Below are positions 28,349 through 37,735 of a DNA stretch of 64,000 bases, one piece after another. The notes under the pieces are model-generated. The model was not told where the DNA came from. It saw only the letters and a list, made by a program, of their open reading frames with translations, and searched no databases. A program made the translations under genes and the position numbers. Within the stretch, counting starts at the first letter, position 1, and each line of letters starts with the position of its first letter. The stretch lies in NCBI RefSeq assembly GCF_007860175.1, contig NZ_SJPX01000003.1, positions 631,380 through 695,379 of the forward strand, given 5' to 3'. This DNA comes from Rubripirellula reticaptiva (lineage in GTDB: Bacteria > Planctomycetota > Planctomycetia > Pirellulales > Pirellulaceae).

Positions 28349-28543
28349 ATGACCACTACCTGCCCTCGATGCAGACAGACGTTGCAGAGCGGAAGCGGAT
28401 TCTGCGTAGGTTGTGGTCTCACTTGCACGGACGTCGATTCGCGGAAGTTCAGATTAGAACAGGATGCACGAAGTCGAATTGACCGGGCAAGGCTACTTGG
28501 AAGGCTATTCCGATTCCTACGTTGGATACGATGGGTTCGCTGA
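28349..28543 (+). CDS. Small zinc-ribbon protein
   Basis: A possible 64-residue protein starting MTTTCPRCRQTLQ. CPRC and CVGCG, 12 residues apart, form a zinc-ribbon; the rest is Arg-rich and helical (RKFRLEQDARSRIDRARLLGRLFRFLRW), which would suit nucleic-acid or membrane-surface contact. Its reality rests on the paired CxxC motifs. It lies in the accessory block between the integrase and the HEPN gene. Confidence 0.45.
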   Translation: MTTTCPRCRQTLQSGSGFCVGCGLTCTDVDSRKFRLEQDARSRIDRARLLGRLFRFLRWIRWVR

Positions 28544-29111
28544 GAAATTCGTTGCTACCATCGTTTTGGCGCCCAGGCACCCTCTTTAGTTCCAATCACT
28601 ACGTCCGTACGATGAACCGGAGCAACCTCAGGCGTCGGCCACCGGACCAGCCAAGACTGCCGCCAAAATGCCACGAAAGAGTCCGCGTACCTTTTCCTCG
28701 TCCGCCCCCTTCCCCTTTTTCGATTCGTCACCCAAACGTGACCAGTGCACTGGCGACGAGCGCCAGAACGCACACGCATATCGGTCTCGGTTCTGTATAA
28801 TCACCCATCGTTTCATCAGCGGTATTCGATTCGTCGAAAAGTCATGGCATTCGACAACCCCGACGACCGGGGCAGAGCTTAGGGCCGTTCTTCAGTTCCG
28901 CTGCGCATCGGACAACTCGTCCTCTCGTTGGCTGATGAAAAGACAGTGCAATTTCTGGTGACTACTTCAGCACGGCCATGTAATGGCTGTCGAGGTCTGG
29001 GTAACAATTCAGGAAATCCGCTCCCCGAACCAAAACGCTAGGAACGCGTCATTGGTTTAGCGGGAATCGGCGATGAACGGCACAATTTCAATGAACAAAG
29101 AGAATTGACCA
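28544..29111. other. Gene-free stretch before the HEPN/nuclease pair
   Basis: Short frames on both strands are inconsistent with each other and resemble no family. The segment may be decayed DNA and should hold the promoter of the HEPN gene. Confidence 0.4.
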
Positions 29112-30272
29112 ATGGCAGCGGACGAATGGGAAGATTTGAGGACGAAGGTTAGATGCACGCTGGCGCCAATCAAAGAGGTCGACGCCAATACGCAAGCCGA
29201 AAAGGACTTCCTGTTCAAAGCTGAGGAGACGGTTGAGGGCCGACAACTGCCGCCGTACCAAATCGTTCACTTTCTTTTTTGCGATTTGCTCGGATTCCGG
29301 AACCTTGGCCGATTCGAGAAAATCGCGTGGTCAGTTCCGATCGACTTCGACGGTCGCGCATTTCTTATTGAGCATCGAAAGTTCGGACTGGGCTTGTTCG
29401 CACGCGACAAAGATACAGACAAGGATGACGCCCGGCAAATCGTAAAAAAGATTCGGAAGGCGTCGAAGGTCGCACGCCCGTACTTTGACTTTATTGCGAG
29501 TCGGGCGGTAGCTGCATCTGAAATAAGCGTTATGAACCGGTCGAATGAGCTTTTTGAACGATTCACTTTCTTTGTCGAACTGTATCGCGGCGAACGGGGC
29601 GAGGCTGAATCAAGGAAAGACGAAACGATCAAGACAGTCAATGGAAACAGCACGCTCATCCAATTTCCGCACAAGCAATTGGAACGCAACGCAAAGTGGC
29701 TGGCTATTTCTGCGATTGACGCATTTTACAGTTGGACAGAGCATTTGTTCGTACACATCGCGATCGTCCTTCGCGGGATTGACAGTGGCGAAGCGATTGC
29801 AGAGCTGACCGGCGTTGAGTGGGGAGATAAATTCAAAACGTCAATTGGCATCGACCAGCCCGTTGCGAAGAAATACTACGACGAATTGGTCATCGTTCGT
29901 CGACAGCTTCGCAATTTCTTGGCTCATGGCGCGTTCGGGAAGAACGGCCAGGCGTTTAATTTTCACTCCAGTGCCGGTGCCGTACCCGTCTTGATGCCAC
30001 ACGACAAGAGCAAAAGCCGTTTCGCTCTCGATGATAACTTGGCCTTCGAGGAAGACGCTGTGATTGAACTCCTGGAGAAGTTCGTGGACTTTCTTTGGAA
30101 AGGTGAAACAGAAACGGCAATGCATTATGTGCAGGAGAGCTATCTCCCCTCCATCCTGACACTTGCAAAAGACGGGACTTACGCCAAAGCAACAAACTCC
30201 CTTGAGGAAATGAATGAAATGATCGATCACCTTTCGGGGCAATTCGATCGCGCCGCAAACATGGACTGGTAG
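29112..30272 (+). CDS. HEPN-like putative RNase protein
   Basis: A 386-residue soluble protein that I cannot assign to a named family. The C-terminal half contains VIVRRQLRNFLAHGAFG, with Arg267 and His272 in the R-N-x3-H pattern of HEPN ribonuclease toxins, inside a helical context (YDELVIVRRQLRNFLAHG). An upstream helix AIDAFYSWTEHLFVHIAIVL fits the other half of a HEPN bundle. The N-terminal 200 residues have no recognised motif and could be a sensor. HEPN proteins often act as RNases in toxin-antitoxin, CRISPR and abortive-infection systems. The next gene, encoding a nuclease-like protein, starts 36 bases after its stop. Confidence 0.65.
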   Translation: MAADEWEDLRTKVRCTLAPIKEVDANTQAEKDFLFKAEETVEGRQLPPYQIVHFLFCDLLGFRNLGRFEKIAWSVPIDFDGRAFLIEHRKFGLGLFARDKDTDKDDARQIVKKIRKASKVARPYFDFIASRAVAASEISVMNRSNELFERFTFFVELYRGERGEAESRKDETIKTVNGNSTLIQFPHKQLERNAKWLAISAIDAFYSWTEHLFVHIAIVLRGIDSGEAIAELTGVEWGDKFKTSIGIDQPVAKKYYDELVIVRRQLRNFLAHGAFGKNGQAFNFHSSAGAVPVLMPHDKSKSRFALDDNLAFEEDAVIELLEKFVDFLWKGETETAMHYVQESYLPSILTLAKDGTYAKATNSLEEMNEMIDHLSGQFDRAANMDW

Positions 30273-30308
30273 CGCCGAGAGCCGACAAGTACTTAGAACC
30301 AAAATCAA

Positions 30309-31349
30309 ATGAACGACAAACCGGATATCGAGCGCATTCGCGTTCTACACGACGTGCAAACTCATTTTGAGTTGCCGAACGACGCAAGAAAGAACTTAGA
30401 ATCACAGCTCTCGTCAGTAGACCAAGACCGAGTCGAACGGTTTGTTTCAGGTTTCAAGATAGAAGACTGGTTCGAGTGGATTTTCTGTGCGATGCCGTGG
30501 GCTGTCCTGATCCATGGTCTCGATCAGCAACAGTTTCCAACGCGATCAAAATCTCTTTACCAGGTTCCGGACTTCCTGATGCTGGTTGAAACAACGGCAT
30601 TGACTCACCAGCCATTGCTCGTTGAGGTCAAACGAGTCCAGCGAGACAAAACGACGCTAAAACTGGCGTCGTCTCAGGTTTCCATCGCGGAGGCGTACGC
30701 GGAGAGTCTGGGGATGCCTATCGTGTATGTTGTATACTGGGAAAAGTTTAACGTCTGGACGGTCAACACGCCTGACACGTTGAATCGCAAGTCGTCAAGT
30801 GCGAAGCTGCCGCTGACCAGGGCACTCGAGTTTGATTGCAGTCTCATTCTCGGTGACGTTTCGTATTTCCTGCCACAGTCGCTCCAGCGGACGTCACTCT
30901 TCGACAAGTCCGCCACAATAACTGATTCGTCTGTACGACACACAGATCACGGAGCGATGGTTTGCGATTCAGCGAAGCTAGGAGATCGAACAGTCGAATT
31001 GGAAGGCTTCGAGTCAGCAGCAATCGATTGTGCGTTGTCCATGATAGAAAGAGACATCCGCACCTCCCCTGGCGGACAGGTACAAAGCAAATCAAGTCCC
31101 AGTGACAACTACATGATTAAGTTGAGTACTTGGATCACGCGGCATTTGGCGATATTCGACACTACTCCGAGTGAAACTCTCTCCAACGGGTCGGCGCACG
31201 CAATCACTGAATTGATGGAGAAGCTTGGGTGCCCCAAACTACAAATGTTCCCGACCGATCGATCATTCCAAATACAACAACTTGCGACCCTATTCATGAC
31301 TCCCGCGCAGGTTGAAGAAGTGGCGACTTCTGATTCGCATGCGTCCTAG
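30309..31349 (+). CDS. Putative PD-(D/E)xK nuclease partner of the HEPN protein
   Basis: 346 residues, no named family recognised. The segment VPDFLMLVETTALTHQPLLVEVKRVQ shows the PD-(D/E)xK nuclease core: Asp88 in PD, then Glu106 and Lys108 in EVK after a hydrophobic strand, followed by a helix (LASSQVSIAEAYAESLG) and strand (MPIVYVVYW), the fold order of restriction-like endonucleases. The C-terminal third is helical and may bind DNA or a partner. It immediately follows the HEPN gene, so the two probably form one defence or toxin module. Related possibility: a recombination or DNA-repair nuclease. Confidence 0.65.
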   Translation: MNDKPDIERIRVLHDVQTHFELPNDARKNLESQLSSVDQDRVERFVSGFKIEDWFEWIFCAMPWAVLIHGLDQQQFPTRSKSLYQVPDFLMLVETTALTHQPLLVEVKRVQRDKTTLKLASSQVSIAEAYAESLGMPIVYVVYWEKFNVWTVNTPDTLNRKSSSAKLPLTRALEFDCSLILGDVSYFLPQSLQRTSLFDKSATITDSSVRHTDHGAMVCDSAKLGDRTVELEGFESAAIDCALSMIERDIRTSPGGQVQSKSSPSDNYMIKLSTWITRHLAIFDTTPSETLSNGSAHAITELMEKLGCPKLQMFPTDRSFQIQQLATLFMTPAQVEEVATSDSHAS

Positions 31350-31865
31350 ACAATTCAGGTGAAATAGAAAAGGTTCCACGACTTGAAATTCGGTTCGCGG
31401 GTATACCTAATAGGTGACTAGATTGCGGAACATATCGCATGAGAGATAGGATTCTCTAACCGGCTCCGGTGGCCGACACCGAGTTCTTGTGACGCGTTCA
31501 GAATCAGGATGGTCAGTCAGTTGCGAAACACGTCTTTGCTAGGCCGTGGATATCATTTGAAACCTTGAGAGAAGTCCTGCTTCAAACGTCTGTCGACTCG
31601 CTTCCGTCAGCAGTCCGAACCGCTGTGGTAACAACCCATCAGCATCATCGTCATCACTTGGCTCTAGAGCGAGGACTGCCCTTTGGTGGTGCCAACTACT
31701 GGATCCCTGTTCCGGACGAAGCTTGGTCGATCCTGGTTTTCCGAATGCGTTCTACGAAGGTGGCGAAGCCGGCCACGTTGAGATTTGGGAAGAAGTGATC
31801 CGCATTCTTTCAGGGCTGCATCACCTCAAAGGAAATGAACTGATCGAGCAGATTGGGAATTGCCC
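31350..31865. other. Region with decayed coding traces
   Basis: Two overlapping plus-strand frames (31565-31798 and 31723-31971) look like pieces of one former protein shifted in frame: NYWIPVPDEAWSILVF in the first and DPGFPNAFYEGGEAGHVEIWEEVIRIL in the second. Neither has a known family. I treat it as a probable pseudogene remnant. Confidence 0.3.
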
Positions 31866-32156
31866 TTACGGGTTCCCCAATGCATCTGCCAGTTTGACGA
31901 CTTCGTTCCATTGCTCTTGGGATCGAGCAAGGACGAGCGTCTCGATCAGTCGATCCGATGGCTTCTCCTGATAGCCGTAGCGGCACGCAACCTCCACGGG
32001 CAAGCTACTCAGGATTCGGCGGTAGGTACGATTGCTCCTGTGCCTGAGTTCCTCATCGTCCTCGCCGGCATCGCTTGCCATCATCACCGCTGTAGTGAGG
32101 CTCGCATCATTCGCCACAAGTCGATTGAGATCTTCTCCAATTGAGATCTTCTCCAC
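31866..32156 (-). CDS. Hypothetical protein of about 96 residues
   Basis: Starts with GTG (32156) and reads MEKISIGEDLNRLVANDASLTTAVMM, an amphipathic, acidic, largely helical protein ending ADALGNP. The first codons contain a short tandem duplication (ggagaagatctcaat twice). No ribosome-binding site is obvious and no family is recognised; balanced composition makes it plausible as a real gene. It lies before the beta-propeller gene that is transcribed toward it. Confidence 0.35.
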   Translation of the reverse strand: MEKISIGEDLNRLVANDASLTTAVMMASDAGEDDEELRHRSNRTYRRILSSLPVEVACRYGYQEKPSDRLIETLVLARSQEQWNEVVKLADALGNP

Positions 32157-32318
32157 TCGCAGCGTACTGCAAGCCTGTCTCTCGGAAAACGTGAGGGTGG
32201 ATACCCAAACTCATCGCAAGTGAAGCCCCTTGCTGTCAGCCGAAGCTACGCTGACGCAAAGCAATGCCTTGCGCGGATTGACTGCCGTTCGTGCCGGACG
32301 CCGATTTGGCTGTTGGCC

Positions 32319-33602
32319 TCACTCTTGAGGGCCTAGTCGATAGAGAAATTGATCGCTTCGCAGGAGAACGCTTCCGTCACTGATCACCACGGGCGAAGCG
32401 TTGAAGATCGAATCATCTCCGTCTAGGTTCGTGTGAGAAAGCAACTTGAATTCGGGGGTTGCGGCGACCGTGAAGATGCCGTTCTTGCGACTGACATAAT
32501 ACAGCCGTCCGTCGGCGAGCAGTGGCGAGGCGTAAATCAAATCGCTGGACGGATTGAGTCGTTGCTCGTAATTCGTTTCACCAGTCGTGGCGTCAACGCA
32601 ATACACCAGTCCGCCTTTCTCACGTGCCCAATACACATGCCCTTCGTGATACACGGGTGACGATACGTTGGAACCTTGCACAATGTCCCAGATCTTGTGC
32701 GACTCGGTGACATCCCCAGACCCGCCACTGCGAATGGCAATCAGTCGGCTTCGTCGGCCACCACCGGCGTAGAGGATGCCGTCTTCAACGATAATGTTGG
32801 GACAAATGTAGTCGTCGATGCCAGCGCAGCTCCACAGTGGCTTGCCCGTGTTCGGATCGAAAGCCAAGATCTTTCCCTTGATCGACAACGCCAATTCGTC
32901 GCTGTTGGTCTGGCTTTTGTAAATGACTGGCGAATTCCATGACTCGCCGATACCACCCTGTCGCCAAACTTCACTGCCATCAGACTTTTTCAACGCAATC
33001 AAGTCACCGCTTTCGACACTTGCGTTGATGATCACGGTGCCCTTGTAAAGAACTGGTGAATTGCCCGAGCCGAAGCTATGGGTGTTGGATCCGCAATCGG
33101 CTTGCCAACGCTGGTTGCCATCGAAGTCGAACGCGATCAGTCCGGCTTCCGCGAAGTATACGTAGACTCCCGTCTCATCGACGGCAGGTGTGCTCGATGC
33201 GTAGCCGTGGACACCGACGCCCCAGTTGTTGTATTCGGCTTTGTGCGAGGGAGCCGGCACGTCTTTCTGCCAAACGATGCTTCCGTCGGACAAATTGATA
33301 CAGAATAGGTGCCGAACCAAATCACCGGGATTGCCAGGCGCATCATCGTTGATGCCGAAACCGGTGTACGCAGTGACGTAAGCACGATCTTTGAAAACGA
33401 CCGGACAGGAGCTTCCGCGCCCCGGAAGAGGAGTCTTCCAAGCTACGGCATCTGAGTTCCAAAGTTCGGCGACTTGTGACTCTGAGGTGCGACCAAAGTT
33501 CGAACCGCGGAACTGATTCCATTCTTCCGCCCGCAGTCCGACGGAATCGAAGGTGACAAGAGCAGCTGACAGAAGCAACGAATAAACTGAACGTCGAATC
33601 AC
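32319..33602 (-). CDS. Secreted PQQ-like beta-propeller repeat protein, paralogue
   Basis: A GTG at 33602 is preferred because a GGAGAG site lies about seven bases upstream and a signal peptide follows at once (IRRSVYSLLLSAALVTFDSVGLRA); an ATG at 33632 is the alternative. The mature part opens WNQFRGSNFGRTSESQ and repeats blade strands such as SSCPVVFKDRAYVTA and SSPVYHEGHVYWAREKGGLVYCVDATTGE. It is a periplasmic beta-propeller without recognised enzyme residues, and the second of its kind in the window (compare 16582-17925). Confidence 0.85.
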   Translation of the reverse strand: MIRRSVYSLLLSAALVTFDSVGLRAEEWNQFRGSNFGRTSESQVAELWNSDAVAWKTPLPGRGSSCPVVFKDRAYVTAYTGFGINDDAPGNPGDLVRHLFCINLSDGSIVWQKDVPAPSHKAEYNNWGVGVHGYASSTPAVDETGVYVYFAEAGLIAFDFDGNQRWQADCGSNTHSFGSGNSPVLYKGTVIINASVESGDLIALKKSDGSEVWRQGGIGESWNSPVIYKSQTNSDELALSIKGKILAFDPNTGKPLWSCAGIDDYICPNIIVEDGILYAGGGRRSRLIAIRSGGSGDVTESHKIWDIVQGSNVSSPVYHEGHVYWAREKGGLVYCVDATTGETNYEQRLNPSSDLIYASPLLADGRLYYVSRKNGIFTVAATPEFKLLSHTNLDGDDSIFNASPVVISDGSVLLRSDQFLYRLGPQE

Positions 33603-33749
33603 GATCTTCTCTCCGAGGAGTTTGGTAGTCATGGCTGGGTTGCAAGAAGCGTTCGGCTCGAGCACATGGGACTCGAACACATTGCTGAGTGTAGCTTCAT
33701 TGTTGTCCATGTCGAAGGCGACGCTGAAAACTCCAGTAATCGATACTTC

Positions 33750-34067
33750 TGTCAGTTGGCGCTCAAACAGCGCCAGTGATTGGCGCCTCAAACGGTACCA
33801 GTTGATCCCGCACCCTGGCCCCGCGTCCGGTGGTGGGTTTTCACATCCGAAAACCCACCGACGAGGGCCTCATGGCGAATCAACTGGCGATGGACAAGTC
33901 CCTTGCAATCAACAACTTACGGCGTGCCGGGTATTCCCAGCGACGCATCGCCAAGACCCTCGGTGTCTCTCGCGGGGCCGTGCGGAGGCAATTGGAGGCA
34001 GAAAGCTCAAACAGGACCATAGCGCCAACGGTTCCGATCCAGAAGCGAACTTTACAGAAGCTCTGTT
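33750..34067 (+). mobile_element. IS21-family left-end fragment with truncated transposase gene
   Basis: The fragment begins TGTCAGTTGGCGCTCAAAC; a related block TTGGCGCCTCAAAC recurs at 33780-33793, the kind of end repeat known from IS21. The start of an IstA-like transposase follows from about 33872 (MANQLAMDKSLAINNLRRAGYSQRRIAKTLGVSRGAVRRQLEAE), with a clear helix-turn-helix, but ends after about 65 residues, just before the blaI promoter. The rest of the element is missing, so this is a remnant. Confidence 0.7.
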
Positions 34068-34116
34068 GACAACTCGTACGAATGTACAAATAATGTTGAT
34101 TGTACATCTGTACGAG
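34066..34116 (+). promoter_or_regulatory. Promoter and BlaI-type operator
   Basis: TTGACA (34066-34071), 17 bases and AATAAT (34089-34094) form a strong promoter. A long inverted repeat covers it: CTCGTACGAATGTACAA (34073-34089) against TTGTACATCTGTACGAG (34100-34116), 15 of 17 pairs, with TGTACA-type half sites known for BlaI/MecI repressors. The adjacent gene encodes such a repressor, so autoregulation is very likely. An AGGAG site follows directly before the ATG at 34125. Confidence 0.85.
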
Positions 34117-34124
34117 GAGAGGTC

Positions 34125-34508
34125 ATGGTACGTAAGAAGAAAAATTTGCCGCCCGTCAGCCCAGCCGAGACGGAGATATTGCGGCTCGTGTGGAAACTTG
34201 GGACGGCAACCGTTCAGCAAGTCTGTGACGCGCTGTCGAAGAAGCCGCCTGCCAATTACGCCACCGTGCAAACGTTAATGCGACGATTGGAAAAGAAAGG
34301 CTATGTCGAGCACGAAGTTGACGGCAAGGCCCATGTGTTTACGGCTGCGGTGAAACAGGAGGACGTGATCAAACGCACGGTTGGCGATTTCGTTGACCGA
34401 CTCTTTGGTGGCGATCCTTTGCCGTTGATGCTTCATCTTGCCGATCAAAGCGAGCTTGGTGATGACGATATCAAGCGATTGAAGAAACTGATCGAAAAAC
34501 ACGGCTAG
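34125..34508 (+). CDS. BlaI/MecI-family repressor
   Basis: 127 residues with the winged-helix family pattern: SPAETEILRLVWKLGTATVQQVCDAL, NYATVQTLMRRLEKKGYVEHEVDGKAHVFTAAV, then a dimerisation helix ending LKKLIEKHG. It binds the dyad operator upstream and is normally inactivated when an M56 peptidase partner cleaves it. That partner is encoded 36 bases downstream, giving the usual blaI-blaR1-like pair. In planctomycetes these pairs control many envelope functions; beta-lactam sensing is not shown here, since no beta-lactamase or penicillin-binding domain is adjacent. Confidence 0.93.
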   Translation: MVRKKKNLPPVSPAETEILRLVWKLGTATVQQVCDALSKKPPANYATVQTLMRRLEKKGYVEHEVDGKAHVFTAAVKQEDVIKRTVGDFVDRLFGGDPLPLMLHLADQSELGDDDIKRLKKLIEKHG

Positions 34509-34544
34509 ATCGACGCGAACACTTACCGGGATGTGGAGAGAACC

Positions 34545-37500
34545 ATGGAAACTGTCTTTGATTGGGTTGCCGGATTTCTTGCCAATCAGAGTTGTCAGTT
34601 GATCGTTGTATTTGCGATCGCGGTGGTTGGCGCATGGTTGCTAAAAAATCAAAGCGCTCATTGGCGTTACCTGCTGTGGCTGCTGGTGATCGGCAAATGT
34701 TTGACTCCATCGCTGATCAGTGTTCCGGTGGGGGTATTGCCCGCGAGTTCGGATGCCGTTGTTTCAACGCTGACCATCCCGAGCATGGTTGTTGACGGAA
34801 GTGTTGCATCGAAACCAAGGGCGCAGAGTTTCCAACAAACTTCCGCTGCGACAGCACGCACAATTGCCTCCGTCGTTGACACGGATGTCGACACACAGGT
34901 CACCGCGCCGGTCTCGCTGCGCTTGGCGACTGTTAAGCCGAAAACAAGCATTAACATTTCGGCGTGGCTAGTCCTTGGTTGGATCGTGGGTACGACGGTT
35001 TTCTTGACGGTATTGTTCGGCAAGATGTTTGAGACTCAGTGGCGATTGAGACGTCTGCGTGTTCCAGCGGAAGAAGAAACGCAATCGTTCGTTGCCTCAA
35101 TCGCCGGTGCAATGTCACTTTGGCGAGCGCCTAAAGTCTACGTCGTTGCATCAAGCTCACAGCCATTCGTGTTTGGCTGGTTGCGAGGTGATGTCTATCT
35201 GCCGGCCGGCTTTAAGAATATCGAATCAGTCGCGCAGCGCCGGGCAATCTTGACTCACGAGTTAGCCCATGTTGGCAGATGGGATTTGGCGATCAATCTG
35301 GTTCAGATGTTCATTCAGGCCATTTTTTTCTTTCACCCAGCAGTCTGGTGGGCCAATCGAAAAGTTCGAGAAGAGCGGGAGAAATGTTGCGACGAATTCG
35401 TTTTATCGGACTCAAAGACTTCGCCAAAATTGTACTGTGAAGCCATTGTGCAATTGCTGGATCTCGAAAGAAACTTCGATGCGTTTCAGTCCGTGCTGGC
35501 GGTCGGCGGTTCGACGAAAAACATTGAGGATCGGATTTGCACGATGCTGTCTGGGACTCGCAAGTTCCGTCGGCGACCCTCGCTTGCAGCGCTCGTCGTC
35601 CTGGGAACCATCGCAGCGATTGCTTTGCCGTCTACGATCGTTGTCACGAATACCACTGCGGTCGCCGCGATGCCACAAGAAGCAACGAGTGAATCACCAG
35701 CAGATTCGCCAGAAACGACGACGGATCCGAAAGTCGACTGGGACAAAGGGCAGACGATGGAGTTTCGAGTGATCCACTCTGAAACGAAAGAGCCGATTCC
35801 TGATGTCGATCTGGAACTGCAGTACATGGGGAAAGGAATCGACTTTAACGATGTCAAAGTGCAAACGACCGATGCCGAGGGTAAGTCGATCATCACATTG
35901 CCAGACTTGCCAATCAAATCGATGCGAGTCTATCCAAGTAAGCCTGGCTTTGTGCCGCTGCGAGTTTACTGGGAATCTGAACCGACTCCCGTACTGCCAA
36001 AAACAATTTCGATTCCACTGGACCCCGGAAACACGATCGGCGGAACGATCGTGGACGAGGATGGTAAGCCCGTTGCCGGTGCTCGGGTCTCGATGCACTA
36101 TTGGGAAGAAAGCACGGGTAAAGCACTTGGCGACAGCCCACATGTCCGGGTCAATATTTGTGATTCCAATTACAACTGCAAAGGGATCGCGACCAGTGAC
36201 AAGGATGGTCGATGGAAGCTGGATATCTTGCCAAAGGAAATCGACAAGGACAGGTTTCACCTTTACTTTCAACATCCCAGCTTCATCAGTGACCACTCGG
36301 TTCGTGGATTGACTTCGAGGTCAATCTACGAAGCTCCCCCTTTGCAGAAACTGTTTGACTCGTCCGCTGTGGTGACGATGAAGAAAGGGAGACTTGTTCA
36401 GGGCATCATCACCAACGAAGACGGTCGGCCGGTTCCATCGGCAAAGATATTTGCCTTCCTTCACGATCACCGCATTGATGAACCGATTGCGACGACTGAA
36501 GGAGACGGCAAGTTCAAGTTCTCGGCTCAGGCGGTCGAAGTCGTTGGCGACCAAGCGTGGTCTGCCCGTTCGACTGAGGCGGAAAATTTCCTGGTCGAAG
36601 CAAAAGGTTATGCACCGGAACTATTTGGGCTCCAAGACGGCCCGCTGTTCATCAAATTAAAACCTGGAAAAACTCTTCGCGGTCGCGTCGTCGATGAACT
36701 CGGCAAGCCGTTAGAGAAGGCGACCGTTTGGGCTCAGAATTGGCGAGGCAAACGAGGCCGACTTCGTGTCGAGGCAAAAACTAACGCGGACGGAAGATTC
36801 GTGGTGGAGGACCTGCCTGCGGATGTCGTCGATTATGACGTCGGAAAACAGGGAAAGATGAGCATCGACGAAACCCCGATGATTGCCGGCGAGAAAGAGT
36901 ACACACTGACGCTGACGCCGCCACTTACCGTCAAGGTAAACGTCACTGACGCCGAGACTAGAATGCCAATCAAGGATTTAACCTACATGATGGGGTTCGA
37001 GTACGACGATGGCAGGGCACCAGACTGGCAACTCTATCCGAAACCACGCGTATTAACCGGGACGTTCGAAAAAGTATTCAGTCAGACGGGATTCCCGCAA
37101 CGCATTCGGGTGGAAGCGGACGGGTACGAGCCCGGAATATCACGAACGATTGAAGCAAAGCGAGATGATAAAAAGCACACGCTGTCAATCAATCTAAAAC
37201 TGAAAAAGGGGAACCCGGTGACGGGGTCAGTGAACGGCGTCGACGGGAAACCGTTAGCGAATGCCAAAGTGATCCTCGCGCGAACGCGTATCAACGTCAG
37301 CAAACGTGACGAGCAAGTCTATGACGGGGAAAACCCTGTAACGACCACAGATGGAGAGGGCAAGTTTCAGTTTCCACCCGAGACGGAGAAGTTTTCCGTC
37401 GTCGTCATTCACAAAAACGGCATTGGAATGGTCACCGAAAAGGATTTGGTTCCGGATACGCCGATTCAGATCGAGCCATGGGATGACAAGAATGAACAAA

Positions 37501-37631
37501 TGCAGATCATTCGTTTGCCAGCTGAAATGCAGCACAGCGACTTTCCAAAATATGACCCGTTCGAAGAAAGACGGAAACGGGAAAAAGCCAAACAGGAAGC
37601 TTCCCCGGCCAGCGACGTGCCGGCTTTCTGA
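34545..37631 (+). CDS. M56 BlaR1-like metallopeptidase with carboxypeptidase-regulatory-like repeats
   Basis: 1028 residues from ATG 34545, preceded by GGAGAG. The N-terminal 300 residues are the M56 domain: membrane helices, then the zinc motif HELAH at 238-242 (ILTHELAHVGRWD) with downstream FFHPAVWWANRKVREEREKCCDEFVL. A further membrane helix (LAALVVLGTIAAIALPSTIVV) leads to an extracytoplasmic part of about 650 residues made of carboxypeptidase-regulatory-like (CnaB/peptidase-associated) repeats: GNTIGGTIVDEDGKPVAGARV, GRLVQGIITNEDGRPVPSAKI, GKTLRGRVVDELGKPLEKATV and GNPVTGSVNGVDGKPLANAKV. It replaces the penicillin-binding sensor of BlaR1, so another signal is likely sensed. It forms a unit with the blaI gene. 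Confidence 0.9.
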   Translation: METVFDWVAGFLANQSCQLIVVFAIAVVGAWLLKNQSAHWRYLLWLLVIGKCLTPSLISVPVGVLPASSDAVVSTLTIPSMVVDGSVASKPRAQSFQQTSAATARTIASVVDTDVDTQVTAPVSLRLATVKPKTSINISAWLVLGWIVGTTVFLTVLFGKMFETQWRLRRLRVPAEEETQSFVASIAGAMSLWRAPKVYVVASSSQPFVFGWLRGDVYLPAGFKNIESVAQRRAILTHELAHVGRWDLAINLVQMFIQAIFFFHPAVWWANRKVREEREKCCDEFVLSDSKTSPKLYCEAIVQLLDLERNFDAFQSVLAVGGSTKNIEDRICTMLSGTRKFRRRPSLAALVVLGTIAAIALPSTIVVTNTTAVAAMPQEATSESPADSPETTTDPKVDWDKGQTMEFRVIHSETKEPIPDVDLELQYMGKGIDFNDVKVQTTDAEGKSIITLPDLPIKSMRVYPSKPGFVPLRVYWESEPTPVLPKTISIPLDPGNTIGGTIVDEDGKPVAGARVSMHYWEESTGKALGDSPHVRVNICDSNYNCKGIATSDKDGRWKLDILPKEIDKDRFHLYFQHPSFISDHSVRGLTSRSIYEAPPLQKLFDSSAVVTMKKGRLVQGIITNEDGRPVPSAKIFAFLHDHRIDEPIATTEGDGKFKFSAQAVEVVGDQAWSARSTEAENFLVEAKGYAPELFGLQDGPLFIKLKPGKTLRGRVVDELGKPLEKATVWAQNWRGKRGRLRVEAKTNADGRFVVEDLPADVVDYDVGKQGKMSIDETPMIAGEKEYTLTLTPPLTVKVNVTDAETRMPIKDLTYMMGFEYDDGRAPDWQLYPKPRVLTGTFEKVFSQTGFPQRIRVEADGYEPGISRTIEAKRDDKKHTLSINLKLKKGNPVTGSVNGVDGKPLANAKVILARTRINVSKRDEQVYDGENPVTTTDGEGKFQFPPETEKFSVVVIHKNGIGMVTEKDLVPDTPIQIEPWDDKNEQMQIIRLPAEMQHSDFPKYDPFEERRKREKAKQEASPASDVPAF

Positions 37632-37735
37632 TTCCCGCGAAGTCGCGAGACGGCGATGGCAATCGGGCACCTTGCGTCGACGTAGGGTGCGTCGCACGAC
37701 GAACGTCTAGTTCTTAAGCGAATGTGTTGTCCAGA

